64,000 nt of DNA from JACKDW01 sp964621785 (GTDB lineage Bacteria > Myxococcota_A > Polyangia > Nannocystales > Nannocystaceae), in assembly GCA_964621785.1 (NCBI GenBank), contig CAZUPD010000022.1, positions 1-64,000 of the forward strand, written 5' to 3'. This document shows, in pieces, positions 35,139 to 45,313 of this stretch; position 1 is the stretch's first letter; every line of letters starts with the position of its first letter. The position numbers and the translations under genes are program-made. The notes beneath the pieces were generated by a model. The model was not told the origin of the DNA and made no database searches. It saw only the letters and a program-made list of their open reading frames with translations.

Positions 35139-38100
35139 CTAGCGCGGCAACAGCCCTGCCTTGCGCCGCAACTCGAGTGCCTGCTCACTGCTCCAATAGC
35201 GCAGCAAGTCTGCGACCAATTCGGAGTTGATCACGAGGTCCTGTCCTTCGAGATAGGCCAACGATTGGTCTTCTGCCCGCATCAACGACACACATGACGG
35301 TAGGTCGCCGGCGATGACTGCTGCCGCACGGGTCGCTGAAAAACGTGTCTCGCTGAGCCAAGCGACAAAATCGTCGGTCGGGTTGGCGGCGTAGTGCTTG
35401 GCGGCATCCTCGAGTGTGCGACGTTCCTTACGCGGCATCGCACGCATGATGCGGCGTTGTAATTCGTCGAGTGCTGCCCCATCAGCCAGGTTTGAGCCGA
35501 ACGAAGGCGCTCCGCTCCGGGCTGCGGCCGCGAGGATCAGCTTGAGATCCTGCGGCTTGAACTTGTACAGAGCTTCGAGGTTGCGGGCGATGGAAAACAT
35601 CGCACGACTGACGGTGAAAACCTGTTGGGGGACCGGCAGTCGCAGCACCGGGGCTGGAACCAGCATCATCGGAACGCTGCCGAAGTCGATGCTCACCAGC
35701 GAACCGGAACCTCGATAGACGTACAGGTCAAACTCGACGACGCCAAAGATCTCGGCGACCCGGTCGCACAGACTGCGGATCGGACTACTTGTACGCGCAG
35801 TGATTCGATCCCGTGTCGTCAGGCCATAGTTTTGCAAATCAGCCGGGTAGAGTTTGGCGAGTGCACTCCCGACGACCGCGAGCAGGGTTTCAGCAGGTGC
35901 GACTTCGGACTTCCGATCGACCAAAATCCGCAAGAGTTCCACCGGCATTGTCCCGGGTTGGGCGCTCGCCGGCTCGGGTAAAACCTTGGCCAAGGTCCGC
36001 ATGTTGGCCTCGCTCGCAGTTCCCAAGATCGACATCGGTGCAAGTGCAAGTGCTGCTTCGATGTTCTTCTTGAGGGCGAGATATGCCTGAACGAGGCCAC
36101 TCCAGCCGTCGGAGTCCTCTGGCGAACGCTCGATCAGTTGCCGGTAGGCTCGAACCGCGTCGGTATGGCGGCCGACCTTCCGCAGCAGGACACCGTACTC
36201 GAGACGGAGCGGGCGGTCGTCGCTGACATCCTCGATCCCCATCTCTAACGTTGCAATTGCACGCTTCTGCCGACCGAGCTGGTTTGCCTGGATGCGCGAG
36301 AGCTCGAGGTAGGTGTCAACAGCCGACGTGTGCCCTGAGCCCCGACTTCCATGCTGTTGCAAGTATTTGATCAATGTCCCCTCGTATGCCTCCCAGCTAT
36401 CGTCCTCGGTGAGGCGCGACTTGTACTCGCGGGCAGCCATCCCACTTGGTCCTTCGATGGCGATGGCACTCAGTAGGACCTCCAGAGCCTCGGCCCGGTG
36501 GCCCACGTTGAACTCGATTTCGGCGAGGTGGATGATCGACGAAATCCGCTCGTCGAGTGTGGTCGAGGCCCGCAGCAGTTGACGCGCGCTCTCCATCGCC
36601 GCCGCAGGATCGCCGCGGCGGCTGTGGATATCGGTCAACATACGCAGGGTCGAACGGTCGTCCGGACGAAGTAGGAGTACAGCTTCGAGGCACGCACGTG
36701 CACGTTCGAGGTCACCCAAACGGTCGCTGGCCACCACCGCCAAGGTTGAGTTCGCATCACACAGGATTTCGACATCCGACGACAATTTGATGACGCGCTC
36801 GAACATTTCCGCCGCGTCCGACCACTGCGAATTGCGGCTGTAGAAGTTGGCGAGCAGCATCAACAGCTCGATATCTTCGGGGAAATCCCGCATGGTCCGC
36901 CGCAGCAGCGCAATCCCGCCGGCGAGGTTGTCGAGATCATCCGCGTAGAGCTCCGCGACCATCATCCACAACCCCGCGGCCCGTTCGGTCGACTGGGCAG
37001 ACTCGGCCGCAGTTGATAGTTTTTCGACCAAACGTTCGGGCTTTCGCAGGGTCAGAAGATGTACACGCAACTGTGTGGCGACGGCACTGTGGTCGGGCCA
37101 CCGTTCGAGTGCGAGTTCGAGGTCGCGGGTCGCTCCTTCGGGGTCGTCGAGCCGTTCGAGACGTAGTTTTGCCGTTTGGAGCAGGAGGTCGGCGGCCTTT
37201 TCCCCCGAGCGTTCCGCACCGGCGAGGCGCGACATCCCGGCGGCCATCGCCCGCGGGTCATCGAGCGCGGTGGCCGTGCGCACGAGGGCGTGCATCGATC
37301 CAAGGCTCGATGTATCTGCACCAATTGCAGCCTCGTAGGAGGCCAGTGCCTGAGCGAGTTGGTCGCGACGCTCATAGATCTGTCCCATTCGCTCGTGGTA
37401 CGAGGCCATGAGCGCAGGATCCTCGTCACCTTTGAGCGCCTGGGCTTCGACAGCCATCAACAACTCGTCGTTGTCGCTGCCGAGCGCCATCGATTCGAGC
37501 TCTTGGAGCGCAATCGAGTCGACGGACGCACGTGCAAGGATATGTCGATGTGCAGCCTCTAGTTGTGTTTGGTCTGCGACACTGTAGAGCTCGATGAGCC
37601 GCGTCATTTCCCGCAGGCAGGCGACCTGTGCACCTTCATCGGAGAGTGCTTCAACCTGGCGTTGGTAGACCTCATACAGCGACTTCCACGACGACTTGGC
37701 GCGGTAAAGTGGCTCGACGGCCATCAGCGCGGCGAGGTTTTTCGGGTCGCGCTCTAGCACCGATTCGTAGCAGGCGATTGCACGATCGGGCTGCTGCAAG
37801 TGTTCGTTCCAAATCTCGCCGGCACGCAACAACGCCGAGATCGCAAATGCTGGCTCCGAGGTCGATTGAGCCTCGCGGGCCAAGTCGTCAACGATCTCGC
37901 TGAACTCTTTGCGCTGGGCTCGTACGCGGGCAATTCCGTCGACCGCAGGTCGGTAATCGGGCATCGGCGCGAGTGCCTGTTGATAGGCCGCGAGGGCTTT
38001 GGCCGTATTCCCGATGTGTTCCTCGTACACCCGGCCGATCCGGTAGGCCGTGAGTGAGCGTGCTTTGTTCTCACTCAGGCCTCGCAGCTCGAGGTCGAGG

Positions 38101-41100
38101 ACCTCGACGAGTTCTTTCCAGTCACCACGCAGCCGCAGTCTCCTTGCAAGTGCATGTAACGATGGCCCGTGCCGCGGGTCGATGGCCACCGCACGCCGGT
38201 ACAAGCTGATAGCCTGCGACTCGCGTCCGAGTTTGGTCTCGCACAACTCTCCCATCGCCTGCAGGAGTGCGACGGCTGCCGGGCCTTCCGGTGCAATTGC
38301 AAGTTCCTGTTCGTAAATCGCAAGCAGTTCTTCCCACCGACCCATGCGGTAGTACAGTCGACCGCAACTCGCGAGCGCCGGCTCGTACTTCGGATCGAGG
38401 GTGAGCACTTTGCGGTAGCGGGCCAGGGCGCCTTCTCGATCGTCGAGATCAGTATCGAGGACTTCGCCTGCGCGATGCAGCAGAGGGACGATGCGCGTGC
38501 TGTCGTTCGCGTGGTGGGCCTCGAGCTCGAGGGCTTCGACCAGCTCTTTGTAGCGACCCGCACTTTCAGTCGCCCGTTGCAACGCGTGCATGGCCCCGAG
38601 GTGTTGTGGGTGGATCTTGAGGATCCGGCGATAGGCGTGGGCCGCTTGAATCGGTTCGTTGAGCGCATCGGTGTAGATGTCACCGATCCGGAACAGGTAC
38701 GCGATCTTGCGCTCATTGTCGCGGGTCTGGTCGATGCCCCGCTCGTAGAGTTCGATCAGCTCATGGTGCCGGTCGACCTCGGTAAACAGCCGCACCAGGG
38801 CCTTAAACGAAACGGCGAGTCCGGGGTGGATTGTCAACGCCCGCGAGTGGTGCTTGATCGCAGCGTCGTTATCTTGATGGTGGCGCTCGTATAGCTCTGC
38901 GATGCGTGCGTGTGCCGCTGCGACCCGGATGTTGTCCGTCGCCGCGTCGGCCTCGTTCATGTTCATCTTGATGAGGGCGTCCCAGTCCTTGCGTCGGGTA
39001 TAAAGTTTGGACAGGGCGCGAAGGGCAGGTTTGTAGGTCGGCTCGATCGCCAGCGATTCCTCGTAGCGGGTGATTGCCGACTCGTCATCGCGAATTCGCG
39101 ATTCGTAGAGGTCCCCAAGGCGGTACAACACGCCGATACGCTCGCGCGACTGATCGATCAATCCCAGCAATCGCTCGTGGGTGCGGACCAGGTCGTCGTA
39201 GCGCTCGGCAGCTTCGTATAGCCGGATCAGTTCCTCAAACACCAGTCGGTAGTGGGGAGCTTCGGCAACCGACCGCTCGAGAGCCAGAATCGCCTTGTCA
39301 CGGGCTCCGAGGCGCTCGGACTGAATCCGCGAAATCCGGTAAAACGCCATCGCCCGCAATTCGGCGGATTGGGTCTGTTGGGCTTCGCGCTCGAGTACAT
39401 GGATCAGGTCGCGCCAGCGTTTTTCTTGATGATGCAACCGTTTGAGGGCTGCGAATGCACCCGAAGCATAGGGATCGAGATGGAGCGCCATCTCGTAGAG
39501 CTCGACAGCGCCGCGCGTGTCTCCCTGCTGTACCTCGCGAAGGTGTGCGCGACGGACGATGACCGCAGCCCGGTGCTTGGGGTCGCGTTCGACAGCACTG
39601 GCGACTTGACCATATGTATCTGCAAGATCGGACCAATCCGACGCCGATTGGTACGACTGCTCGAGTGCCTTGAGGACCCCGGCATCACCGGCATGGAGGC
39701 TGCGAGCACCACTGTAGCTCGCCCGCGCACCCATCGGATCAGACAAACGGTCTTCGAGCAGCCGGCCCTTTTGCAGTTTGAGATTCGCCTTGCGGTTGGG
39801 GTCGGAGGTCAGTTTGATCTCGGTATCGAAGAGCTCGAGCGACGCCTTGAATTGTTTGCGAGCGAGCAGTACGCGTCGCGTGCCACGAATCGTCGGCAGG
39901 TGGTCTGGGGCGAGGCGCAGAGCTTTTTGGTAGGCCGCCTGTGCCTGCTCGAGATCGCCGAGGGGAAACTCCAGCAGTCGCGCAATCTCATAGTAGAGTC
40001 GAGCCGCTCGGAACAGATCCGGCTGTGCGTCGAGCTCGTCTTGCCAGGTGTGGATCATCGACAGCGCTTGGCGGGCAAACGGATCCTTCGCCTCGGACTT
40101 CGGTTGGATGCGTTTGGATGCCGGGACGGACTTGGCGGGCCCTGGTATTTTTGATGCAGGTACATTTTTCTCGACGATTGGCCGGGCCGAAGCAGCTGGT
40201 GTCACGGGGCTGGTGGCCGGTGAGGTTGCAGCCGAAGCTGTTGAAATCGCCGAAGGTAGTGGTCGTGCTCCCGACGCCTCTGTCGGTTTTGGCGAGGGGA
40301 GCGGCGCTTTGCTCGGTGCGGGAGCACTCGCGGCGCGGCGTACCGGCAGCGGGCCCGAACCACTCCCGCTTGACGCGGGAATCGGAGCCTTGCTCGGTGT
40401 GGGAGCACTCGCGGCGCGGCGTACTGGCAGCGGGCCCGAACCGCTCCCGCTTGACGAGATTGAAGGTCCGGTCGCGGGCGGCGTTGCTGGCAGGGGACCT
40501 GATCCACTGCCGCTGCCACGGTCGATTAACGTCTCGGGCTGGACCGGGGCAATCTCTGTCTTGATTCGCATCGGCGCCGAAGCGGGGCGTGTACGCGGGT
40601 GGGGCACGGACCCCGGCCGTACGCGACCAAATAGTGGACGGGAGCCGCTGTCACCGGACGTCGCCGGAACCACAGGAGCAGGGTTTTCTTGTGCCTGCAA
40701 CTTGTCAGGTTTGGTCGACACTGTGGGTGCCGGAATTGGATCGGGGCTTTTTGCCGCCTTTTTGGGTGCACTTTCGCCGCGCCGCGGGGCGCCAAACTTT
40801 TGCACCGGCGCAGCTGGTTCTGGACGGCTACGACCGCGGACGGGAAGGCCTCCGACCGGAAGGGGGCCCGACCCCACCGGGCGTTTCGAGCGGGTTGGCA
40901 AACCCGAGAACGCAGGCTTTGACGCCTTACTCCCAGCTTTCGTCCCGTCCTTGGGGGTAGGGGACTTCGTTGCAGACACACTGTTCTCGGGTGATGGCGG
41001 TTTCGGTGGTACAGGGTTCTGTACCTTCGCATCGCCTTCGCTCGGCGAATCGTCATCGGTCGCAGCTGCAAATACATCTTCGACCAGCGCATCCATATCC

Positions 41101-41327
41101 AAGTCGATCGGGATCGTGATCTTGCGGTTCGATCCGGATTGGGTCGCTCCCCTCTTTCGGGGTTGTGCCGAGGATCCCTTTCCGGACTGTTGATCGTCTT
41201 TCGCCACCTCGGCAGAGTATCGAAATTTGTCGCTTAGGAGCCCTCGGTTTTTCTCGCGTGTCGCCTCGCGCAGGACGTTTTGATCACGTTGGGCCCGGGT
41301 CCAGATCCGGGCTCCGAGCGCGTACAT
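35139..41327 (-). CDS. Giant tetratricopeptide-repeat protein
   Basis: The 2,062-residue protein has a low-complexity N-terminal third rich in Pro, Ser, Ala and Gly (about residues 45-430), then a very long array of TPR units (about 430-1,750). The units include repeated patterns such as AIARYEESLAIEPTYKPALRALSKLY. A C-terminal alpha/beta region without repeats follows (about 1,780-2,062). No signal peptide or membrane segment is seen, so it is probably a cytoplasmic scaffold. Two 81-bp direct repeats lie in the N-terminal linker. The start at 41327 is an ATG without a clear ribosome-binding site. A GTG at 41207 is an alternative that would remove the first 40 residues. I do not recognise a specific function. 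The following gene is divergent. Confidence 0.85.
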   Translation of the reverse strand: MYALGARIWTRAQRDQNVLREATREKNRGLLSDKFRYSAEVAKDDQQSGKGSSAQPRKRGATQSGSNRKITIPIDLDMDALVEDVFAAATDDDSPSEGDAKVQNPVPPKPPSPENSVSATKSPTPKDGTKAGSKASKPAFSGLPTRSKRPVGSGPLPVGGLPVRGRSRPEPAAPVQKFGAPRRGESAPKKAAKSPDPIPAPTVSTKPDKLQAQENPAPVVPATSGDSGSRPLFGRVRPGSVPHPRTRPASAPMRIKTEIAPVQPETLIDRGSGSGSGPLPATPPATGPSISSSGSGSGPLPVRRAASAPTPSKAPIPASSGSGSGPLPVRRAASAPAPSKAPLPSPKPTEASGARPLPSAISTASAATSPATSPVTPAASARPIVEKNVPASKIPGPAKSVPASKRIQPKSEAKDPFARQALSMIHTWQDELDAQPDLFRAARLYYEIARLLEFPLGDLEQAQAAYQKALRLAPDHLPTIRGTRRVLLARKQFKASLELFDTEIKLTSDPNRKANLKLQKGRLLEDRLSDPMGARASYSGARSLHAGDAGVLKALEQSYQSASDWSDLADTYGQVASAVERDPKHRAAVIVRRAHLREVQQGDTRGAVELYEMALHLDPYASGAFAALKRLHHQEKRWRDLIHVLEREAQQTQSAELRAMAFYRISRIQSERLGARDKAILALERSVAEAPHYRLVFEELIRLYEAAERYDDLVRTHERLLGLIDQSRERIGVLYRLGDLYESRIRDDESAITRYEESLAIEPTYKPALRALSKLYTRRKDWDALIKMNMNEADAATDNIRVAAAHARIAELYERHHQDNDAAIKHHSRALTIHPGLAVSFKALVRLFTEVDRHHELIELYERGIDQTRDNERKIAYLFRIGDIYTDALNEPIQAAHAYRRILKIHPQHLGAMHALQRATESAGRYKELVEALELEAHHANDSTRIVPLLHRAGEVLDTDLDDREGALARYRKVLTLDPKYEPALASCGRLYYRMGRWEELLAIYEQELAIAPEGPAAVALLQAMGELCETKLGRESQAISLYRRAVAIDPRHGPSLHALARRLRLRGDWKELVEVLDLELRGLSENKARSLTAYRIGRVYEEHIGNTAKALAAYQQALAPMPDYRPAVDGIARVRAQRKEFSEIVDDLAREAQSTSEPAFAISALLRAGEIWNEHLQQPDRAIACYESVLERDPKNLAALMAVEPLYRAKSSWKSLYEVYQRQVEALSDEGAQVACLREMTRLIELYSVADQTQLEAAHRHILARASVDSIALQELESMALGSDNDELLMAVEAQALKGDEDPALMASYHERMGQIYERRDQLAQALASYEAAIGADTSSLGSMHALVRTATALDDPRAMAAGMSRLAGAERSGEKAADLLLQTAKLRLERLDDPEGATRDLELALERWPDHSAVATQLRVHLLTLRKPERLVEKLSTAAESAQSTERAAGLWMMVAELYADDLDNLAGGIALLRRTMRDFPEDIELLMLLANFYSRNSQWSDAAEMFERVIKLSSDVEILCDANSTLAVVASDRLGDLERARACLEAVLLLRPDDRSTLRMLTDIHSRRGDPAAAMESARQLLRASTTLDERISSIIHLAEIEFNVGHRAEALEVLLSAIAIEGPSGMAAREYKSRLTEDDSWEAYEGTLIKYLQQHGSRGSGHTSAVDTYLELSRIQANQLGRQKRAIATLEMGIEDVSDDRPLRLEYGVLLRKVGRHTDAVRAYRQLIERSPEDSDGWSGLVQAYLALKKNIEAALALAPMSILGTASEANMRTLAKVLPEPASAQPGTMPVELLRILVDRKSEVAPAETLLAVVGSALAKLYPADLQNYGLTTRDRITARTSSPIRSLCDRVAEIFGVVEFDLYVYRGSGSLVSIDFGSVPMMLVPAPVLRLPVPQQVFTVSRAMFSIARNLEALYKFKPQDLKLILAAAARSGAPSFGSNLADGAALDELQRRIMRAMPRKERRTLEDAAKHYAANPTDDFVAWLSETRFSATRAAAVIAGDLPSCVSLMRAEDQSLAYLEGQDLVINSELVADLLRYWSSEQALELRRKAGLLPR
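40309..40457. repeat. Two direct repeats in the TPR gene linker
   Basis: Two nearly identical copies of about 68 bp lie 81 bp apart (starting at 40309 and 40390). They encode repeated GSGSGPLPVRRAASAP-type linker sequence in the TPR protein. They differ at a few bases, so the duplication is not the newest event. Confidence 0.75.
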
Positions 41328-41507
41328 CCCGCGACTACAACGATCAAACGTGCGAATTTGGACTGTTCTGGTGGCGTGGAGAGGGTGGTGTCACCGGTCA
41401 GTTAGTTGTACGCACACGTATGGTCAGGACACGACCAACGCCCACAAGTGACCGCGAATGTTTCTGCACCGGTGTTGACCGGCCGGGAATCCGCTACTTT
41501 TCGCGCA

Positions 41508-42335
41508 ATGCGCTCGGCCGCCACATCTGTCTCGGATCCGGATAGTCAACCGTTCTTTATCCCGTACCTGGTTCATTCAAAAGCACCACAGACCCGTCCT
41601 CCTCTTCGTTCGGTTGTTGAGGCAGCGATTTCGTCGACGTTTTGTGTCGATGGGGAGAACGACCTCGATGAAGCAGTCGACAGTGCTCTGTTCCAAACCG
41701 AAGGCTCGACGCTCGTCGATCTCGAGCGGGCAACATCGACACAGGTCGACATGGCAACGCTCGCTCTCCCCTCGATCCGGAGCGTTCGTCTGATTTGGAT
41801 CGTCGGCGCACTCACTGCATGTGGATTGCTCACCTGGGGAGGCATCCGATGGATACGTGCCACCGATCATTCTCGCCCCGTCGAATCTACGGCGATCGAT
41901 GCGTCCGTACCGGGCGAAACAGAGCTTAGATCCCCCACGCCCGCGCATATAGTCGAACGACCGAACTCTCCATCCACAACCGATCTTGAGGAGTCGGCGA
42001 GCGATGGGGGCGTAGAAGGTGCACATACAGACATAACGCGCACGAGCGCACCGGTGAAATCGAAAAAGCGCCATTCCAAGTTCCGCAAACGCTCCGCTCG
42101 TCAGATCCTTGCCGATGCACGTCACCGGGCAATTGCCGGAGACCACCGCAATGCGTACATCCTCGCCCGGAGGAGCTACCGTATTCACCCGACGACCCAC
42201 GCACTCAAGCTCATGGGCGTATCCGCCTGTAAAACGAAACAGCGGTCGCGAGCGGTATGGGTGAATAGACGGTTGCCCAAGGTCTCGCGCCGCAAGCTTG
42301 CGACGATTTGTGCGCGCAATCGTATCGACCTCTGA
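41508..42335 (+). CDS. Single-pass membrane protein with C-terminal helical repeat tail
   Basis: The 275-residue product has an acidic cytoplasmic N-terminal part (about residues 1-90), one membrane segment (IRSVRLIWIVGALTACGLLTW, about 88-110 in the frame from 41508), a Ser/Thr/Glu linker, a basic segment KSKKRHSKFRKRSAR, and a TPR-like C-terminal tail (ILADARHRAIAGDHRNAYILARRSYR). The tail resembles the ends of myxobacterial Ser/Thr kinases and receptor-like proteins, but no kinase domain is present. I do not recognise a named family. The ATG at 41508 lacks a strong ribosome-binding site. It is divergent from the TPR gene and upstream of the acidic repeat gene. Confidence 0.6.
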   Translation: MRSAATSVSDPDSQPFFIPYLVHSKAPQTRPPLRSVVEAAISSTFCVDGENDLDEAVDSALFQTEGSTLVDLERATSTQVDMATLALPSIRSVRLIWIVGALTACGLLTWGGIRWIRATDHSRPVESTAIDASVPGETELRSPTPAHIVERPNSPSTTDLEESASDGGVEGAHTDITRTSAPVKSKKRHSKFRKRSARQILADARHRAIAGDHRNAYILARRSYRIHPTTHALKLMGVSACKTKQRSRAVWVNRRLPKVSRRKLATICARNRIDL

Positions 42336-42438
42336 GCGAACCAGCGCAGCTGTTTTCATTGACATAGCGATGTCTCACCCCGAAAGATCGGCTCGGCGTC
42401 CGGGCGCGGTCCCGGAGCTGGGCGTTAGGAAGACTGCA

Positions 42439-44958
42439 ATGGACCGAGACGATCGCGACGAGGAAACACTACCGAACCCCGATGATGAGCAACCGGTTCC
42501 ACCCAGTGAAGAGCGGGACCCGGTTTTTATGTTCCTCGACGACGATGACGAAGACGACTTCGCGGTCGACGACAAATCGGATCAAGCGGAACAAACACCA
42601 CCCGATGCGACCAAGGCCCCCGTGTTTTCCTTTGTCGACGATGACGATGGCGATGACGAGGACCTATTCGCCGCCGACGAGGCGAGTGCCGAAGTTGCGG
42701 ACCCGAGTCCGATCGACGATCTCCTTCACGGTGCCATGACCGACGACGAAGAAGCCTTCGAGCCGGTGCCCGAAGAGGCCTTCCCCGAGCCGAGCCATTT
42801 AGATGGTGATGCAAATATATTTGCAGATGACACCAGCGAACTGGGCGATTCGGCCACTGAAGATGCGATGGCGGCATCCTCAGTCGAACAAGCGGCGGCA
42901 GTGTCGGAAAATAATTTCGATGTATCTGCATCGTCTTTCGAGTCTGACACCGATGCCCCATCTGACGCGGACGAGGAGTCCGGTGAACCCGCGTCCGAGG
43001 AACTCCGCGCAGATGATGTCGCGGACGCAGACGACTCTGCTGCGGATTCAGAGCAGTCGGCAGATGAAGCATCACCCGAGCAACCCGGAGACGAGGTGGC
43101 ACAACCCGCGGACGAAGCGGTCCACGAGACTCTCGAATCCTCCGACAGTGGCTCGACCGATGTTGCGGAGACTGCCGAAGACGACGCCCCGAGTGACGAG
43201 ACCGAAGCCGCGAACGACCCGGAAGCTCCCGAACAAGACTCCGCGGACATCCCCGAGCCGGAGCTCGCCGCCGAAGCTACAGATGCCCCCGAGGATGCCC
43301 CGCCTGGCGGAGAATCCATCTCAGACGAGACAGACGGGATCTTCGATGACGACGCGGTCGAAACGTCGGAGCTCGATACGGCAGGTGACGGAAGCGAGGA
43401 TGAGTCATCCGGAGAAGCGAGAGAGGCAAGCGAATCGCTCGACCAGCCGGAGGACAGCGACGAGATTGAAGGGACGGCAGGCGAAGCCGAAGTGGATGCC
43501 ACCCCTGAAGCACCCGAGAGCGAACCTTCGACGGACGAAACGTCCGTCGAAGCAGAAGAATCCCTCGAGGAGGCGAGAGAACCAAATCTCGACGCCGGCG
43601 AGCCGACCCCGGAAATGGTTGTATCCACATCAGAAGCTTCTGAGCTGACGGGAGTTTCCGAGGTGGCCAATGCTCAGACCGAAGCATCGGAACCGACGGA
43701 CGATGATGATGAGGATTCCGCCGCTGCGTCAGGGGACGAGACACAGACAACAGACGAGCTCGACGCTTCTGACGAGGTCACCGAGGCCACCGAAGAGGTC
43801 GACGCTGCTTCCAACGAGGCATCCGAAACCGAGGATGCTGCTACCGAAGAGGTCGCTGAAGATGCCGACGCTTCCGATAGTGCTTCCGACGAGGTCGCTG
43901 AAGATGCCGACGCTTCCGACGAGGTCGCTGACCTAGCCCAGGCCGCTTCCGACGAGGTCGCTGACCTAGCCGAGACCGCTTCCGACGAGGTCGCTGACCT
44001 AGCCCAGGCCGCTTCCGACGAGGTCGCTGACGAGCCCGACGAGGCTCCCGAGGCTGACGAGGCAGATGCTGCTCCCAACGAAGTTGCAGTTGCTCCCGAC
44101 GAGGTCGCGGACGAGGCCGACGCTACTTCTGACGAGGCAGATGCTGCTCCCGACGAGGCCGCTGACCAGGTCGAGGCCGCTTCCGATGCGATCGCTAAAG
44201 ATGACGAGGCAGCTTCCGATGCCGCCGCAGTCGCGGACGAGGCCGACGCGGACACGGACGCAGTCACGGACGAGGCCGACGCGGAAACGGACGCGACCGC
44301 GACCGCAACTGACGAAGTCGCGGACGAGACCGATGTATTCGCGGACGAGACCGATACTTCTGACGAAGTCGCTGACGATATAGAAGAGACCGAAGAGTCC
44401 GACGACGCGATTGCAGCTTCCGACGAGGTGAGCGTGGTTTCTGACGGGGTGAGCGTGGTTTCTGACGGGGCCGAAGCGGCAGCTGACGAGGCCGAAGCGG
44501 ATGACTCATCACCGGCCACTGCCCCCGATTCTATTGCAGATACAATAGAGTCAGACAAGCCAGACCTCTACGCAGACTTTGCAGCACACGCTGAGCAAGT
44601 CTCCGAAGAAGCAGACGAGCTCGAAGAAGACCCGTTTGCAGCCGACGGTGAGGACCCATTTGGCGATGTGTTTGACGATACTGCCGCCCCGCAGATCGTC
44701 ACTCCGGCAGTCGTGAGCCCGACGTTGCCTGCGTCTGAGTCGACCAGTCCAGTGCATATACAGGAAAGCCAGGCCCAGGTCGTTGTCGATCCCGTTGTGC
44801 TCGAGCCGAACTCCCTGCGCGAGAGCCAGTTACTCGCCTACCGGCACGTGACCCACAGTATCGGCCAAGCGACCTCCAAGGCGACGCCTTTGACAGCGTT
44901 GACCCGTGCGGCACATCTGCTGTCTCGCGGGCCATTTGTGAACCCCCGCAGGCGTTAG
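42439..44958 (+). CDS. Very acidic low-complexity protein with SDEVAD repeats
   Basis: The 839-residue protein is dominated by Asp, Glu, Ala and Ser (for example DDDDEDDF), with no recognisable folded domain. It includes eleven-residue ASDEVADLAQA-type repeats (33 bp each) near residues 490-530. The extreme C-terminus (about 45 residues) is basic and helical (RESQLLAYRHVTHSIGQ, ending in PFVNPRRR) and may be the interaction end. The ATG at 42439 follows AGGAAG, so this start is preferred to 42370. It is probably an intrinsically disordered cytoplasmic protein. I cannot assign a function. Very acidic disordered proteins can act as scaffolds, ion buffers or binding sinks, but that is speculation here. 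Confidence 0.7.
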   Translation: MDRDDRDEETLPNPDDEQPVPPSEERDPVFMFLDDDDEDDFAVDDKSDQAEQTPPDATKAPVFSFVDDDDGDDEDLFAADEASAEVADPSPIDDLLHGAMTDDEEAFEPVPEEAFPEPSHLDGDANIFADDTSELGDSATEDAMAASSVEQAAAVSENNFDVSASSFESDTDAPSDADEESGEPASEELRADDVADADDSAADSEQSADEASPEQPGDEVAQPADEAVHETLESSDSGSTDVAETAEDDAPSDETEAANDPEAPEQDSADIPEPELAAEATDAPEDAPPGGESISDETDGIFDDDAVETSELDTAGDGSEDESSGEAREASESLDQPEDSDEIEGTAGEAEVDATPEAPESEPSTDETSVEAEESLEEAREPNLDAGEPTPEMVVSTSEASELTGVSEVANAQTEASEPTDDDDEDSAAASGDETQTTDELDASDEVTEATEEVDAASNEASETEDAATEEVAEDADASDSASDEVAEDADASDEVADLAQAASDEVADLAETASDEVADLAQAASDEVADEPDEAPEADEADAAPNEVAVAPDEVADEADATSDEADAAPDEAADQVEAASDAIAKDDEAASDAAAVADEADADTDAVTDEADAETDATATATDEVADETDVFADETDTSDEVADDIEETEESDDAIAASDEVSVVSDGVSVVSDGAEAAADEAEADDSSPATAPDSIADTIESDKPDLYADFAAHAEQVSEEADELEEDPFAADGEDPFGDVFDDTAAPQIVTPAVVSPTLPASESTSPVHIQESQAQVVVDPVVLEPNSLRESQLLAYRHVTHSIGQATSKATPLTALTRAAHLLSRGPFVNPRRR
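43912..44033 (+). repeat. 33-bp tandem repeat in the acidic protein gene
   Basis: Three full 33-bp units and a partial fourth (starts 43912, 43945, 43978, 44011) encode ASDEVADLAQA and a variant ending in AET. The units are nearly identical at the DNA level, which points to recent tandem duplication. Confidence 0.9.
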
Positions 44959-44985
44959 CAACTTCATCCAGCCGGGCGCTTGACA

Positions 44986-45011
44986 CCTGAGTGTAGCCCG
45001 CTACACTCAGG
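44986..45011. terminator. Strong stem-loop after the acidic protein gene
   Basis: An 11-bp perfect stem (CCTGAGTGTAG / CTACACTCAGG) with a four-base loop lies 28 bases after the stop at 44958. A further outer pairing of CAGCC (44969 region) with GGCTG (about 45013) can extend it. There is no T-tract, so it may stop transcription, protect the 3' end, or be a protein-binding cruciform. Confidence 0.55.
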
Positions 45012-45313
45012 CGGCTGGAGCTGACATGTCATTCGGGTCAGAAAAAAAGTTTGCGTACACCTACGCCACGCGGCGTGGAGGCAGCGCACGCTACCCAGCT
45101 TGGCACGGTTGAACCTGTGTCTCACGCACCTGTGTTTCCGTCGGAAGTTTCGGCGGAGAGCTTGTATTGCATCGGATGCGAGCCGTCTTGACGCGATACA
45201 GGTGAACTGTGGTCATTCCTGGTGAAGCGCCGGGACAGGGCCGCAATACATGTTTGAACAACTCAAGTAAGCCGGATTGCGTCCGGTTCGTGGCAGTTAA
45301 AGGAATGGTAATC
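45012..45313. other. Gap upstream of the release factor gene
   Basis: About 300 bases separate the stem-loop from the release factor start. They contain a CCACGC/GCGTGG hairpin near 45066 and ACATGT at 45024 and 45248. No convincing gene is seen. The promoter of the release factor gene must lie here. Confidence 0.5.

Noticed and set aside
42726..44558. Long Ser/Ala-rich open frames on the minus strand opposite the acidic gene
   Set aside because: They are the antisense of the Asp/Glu/Ala/Ser-biased repeat sequence and have no start-site support.
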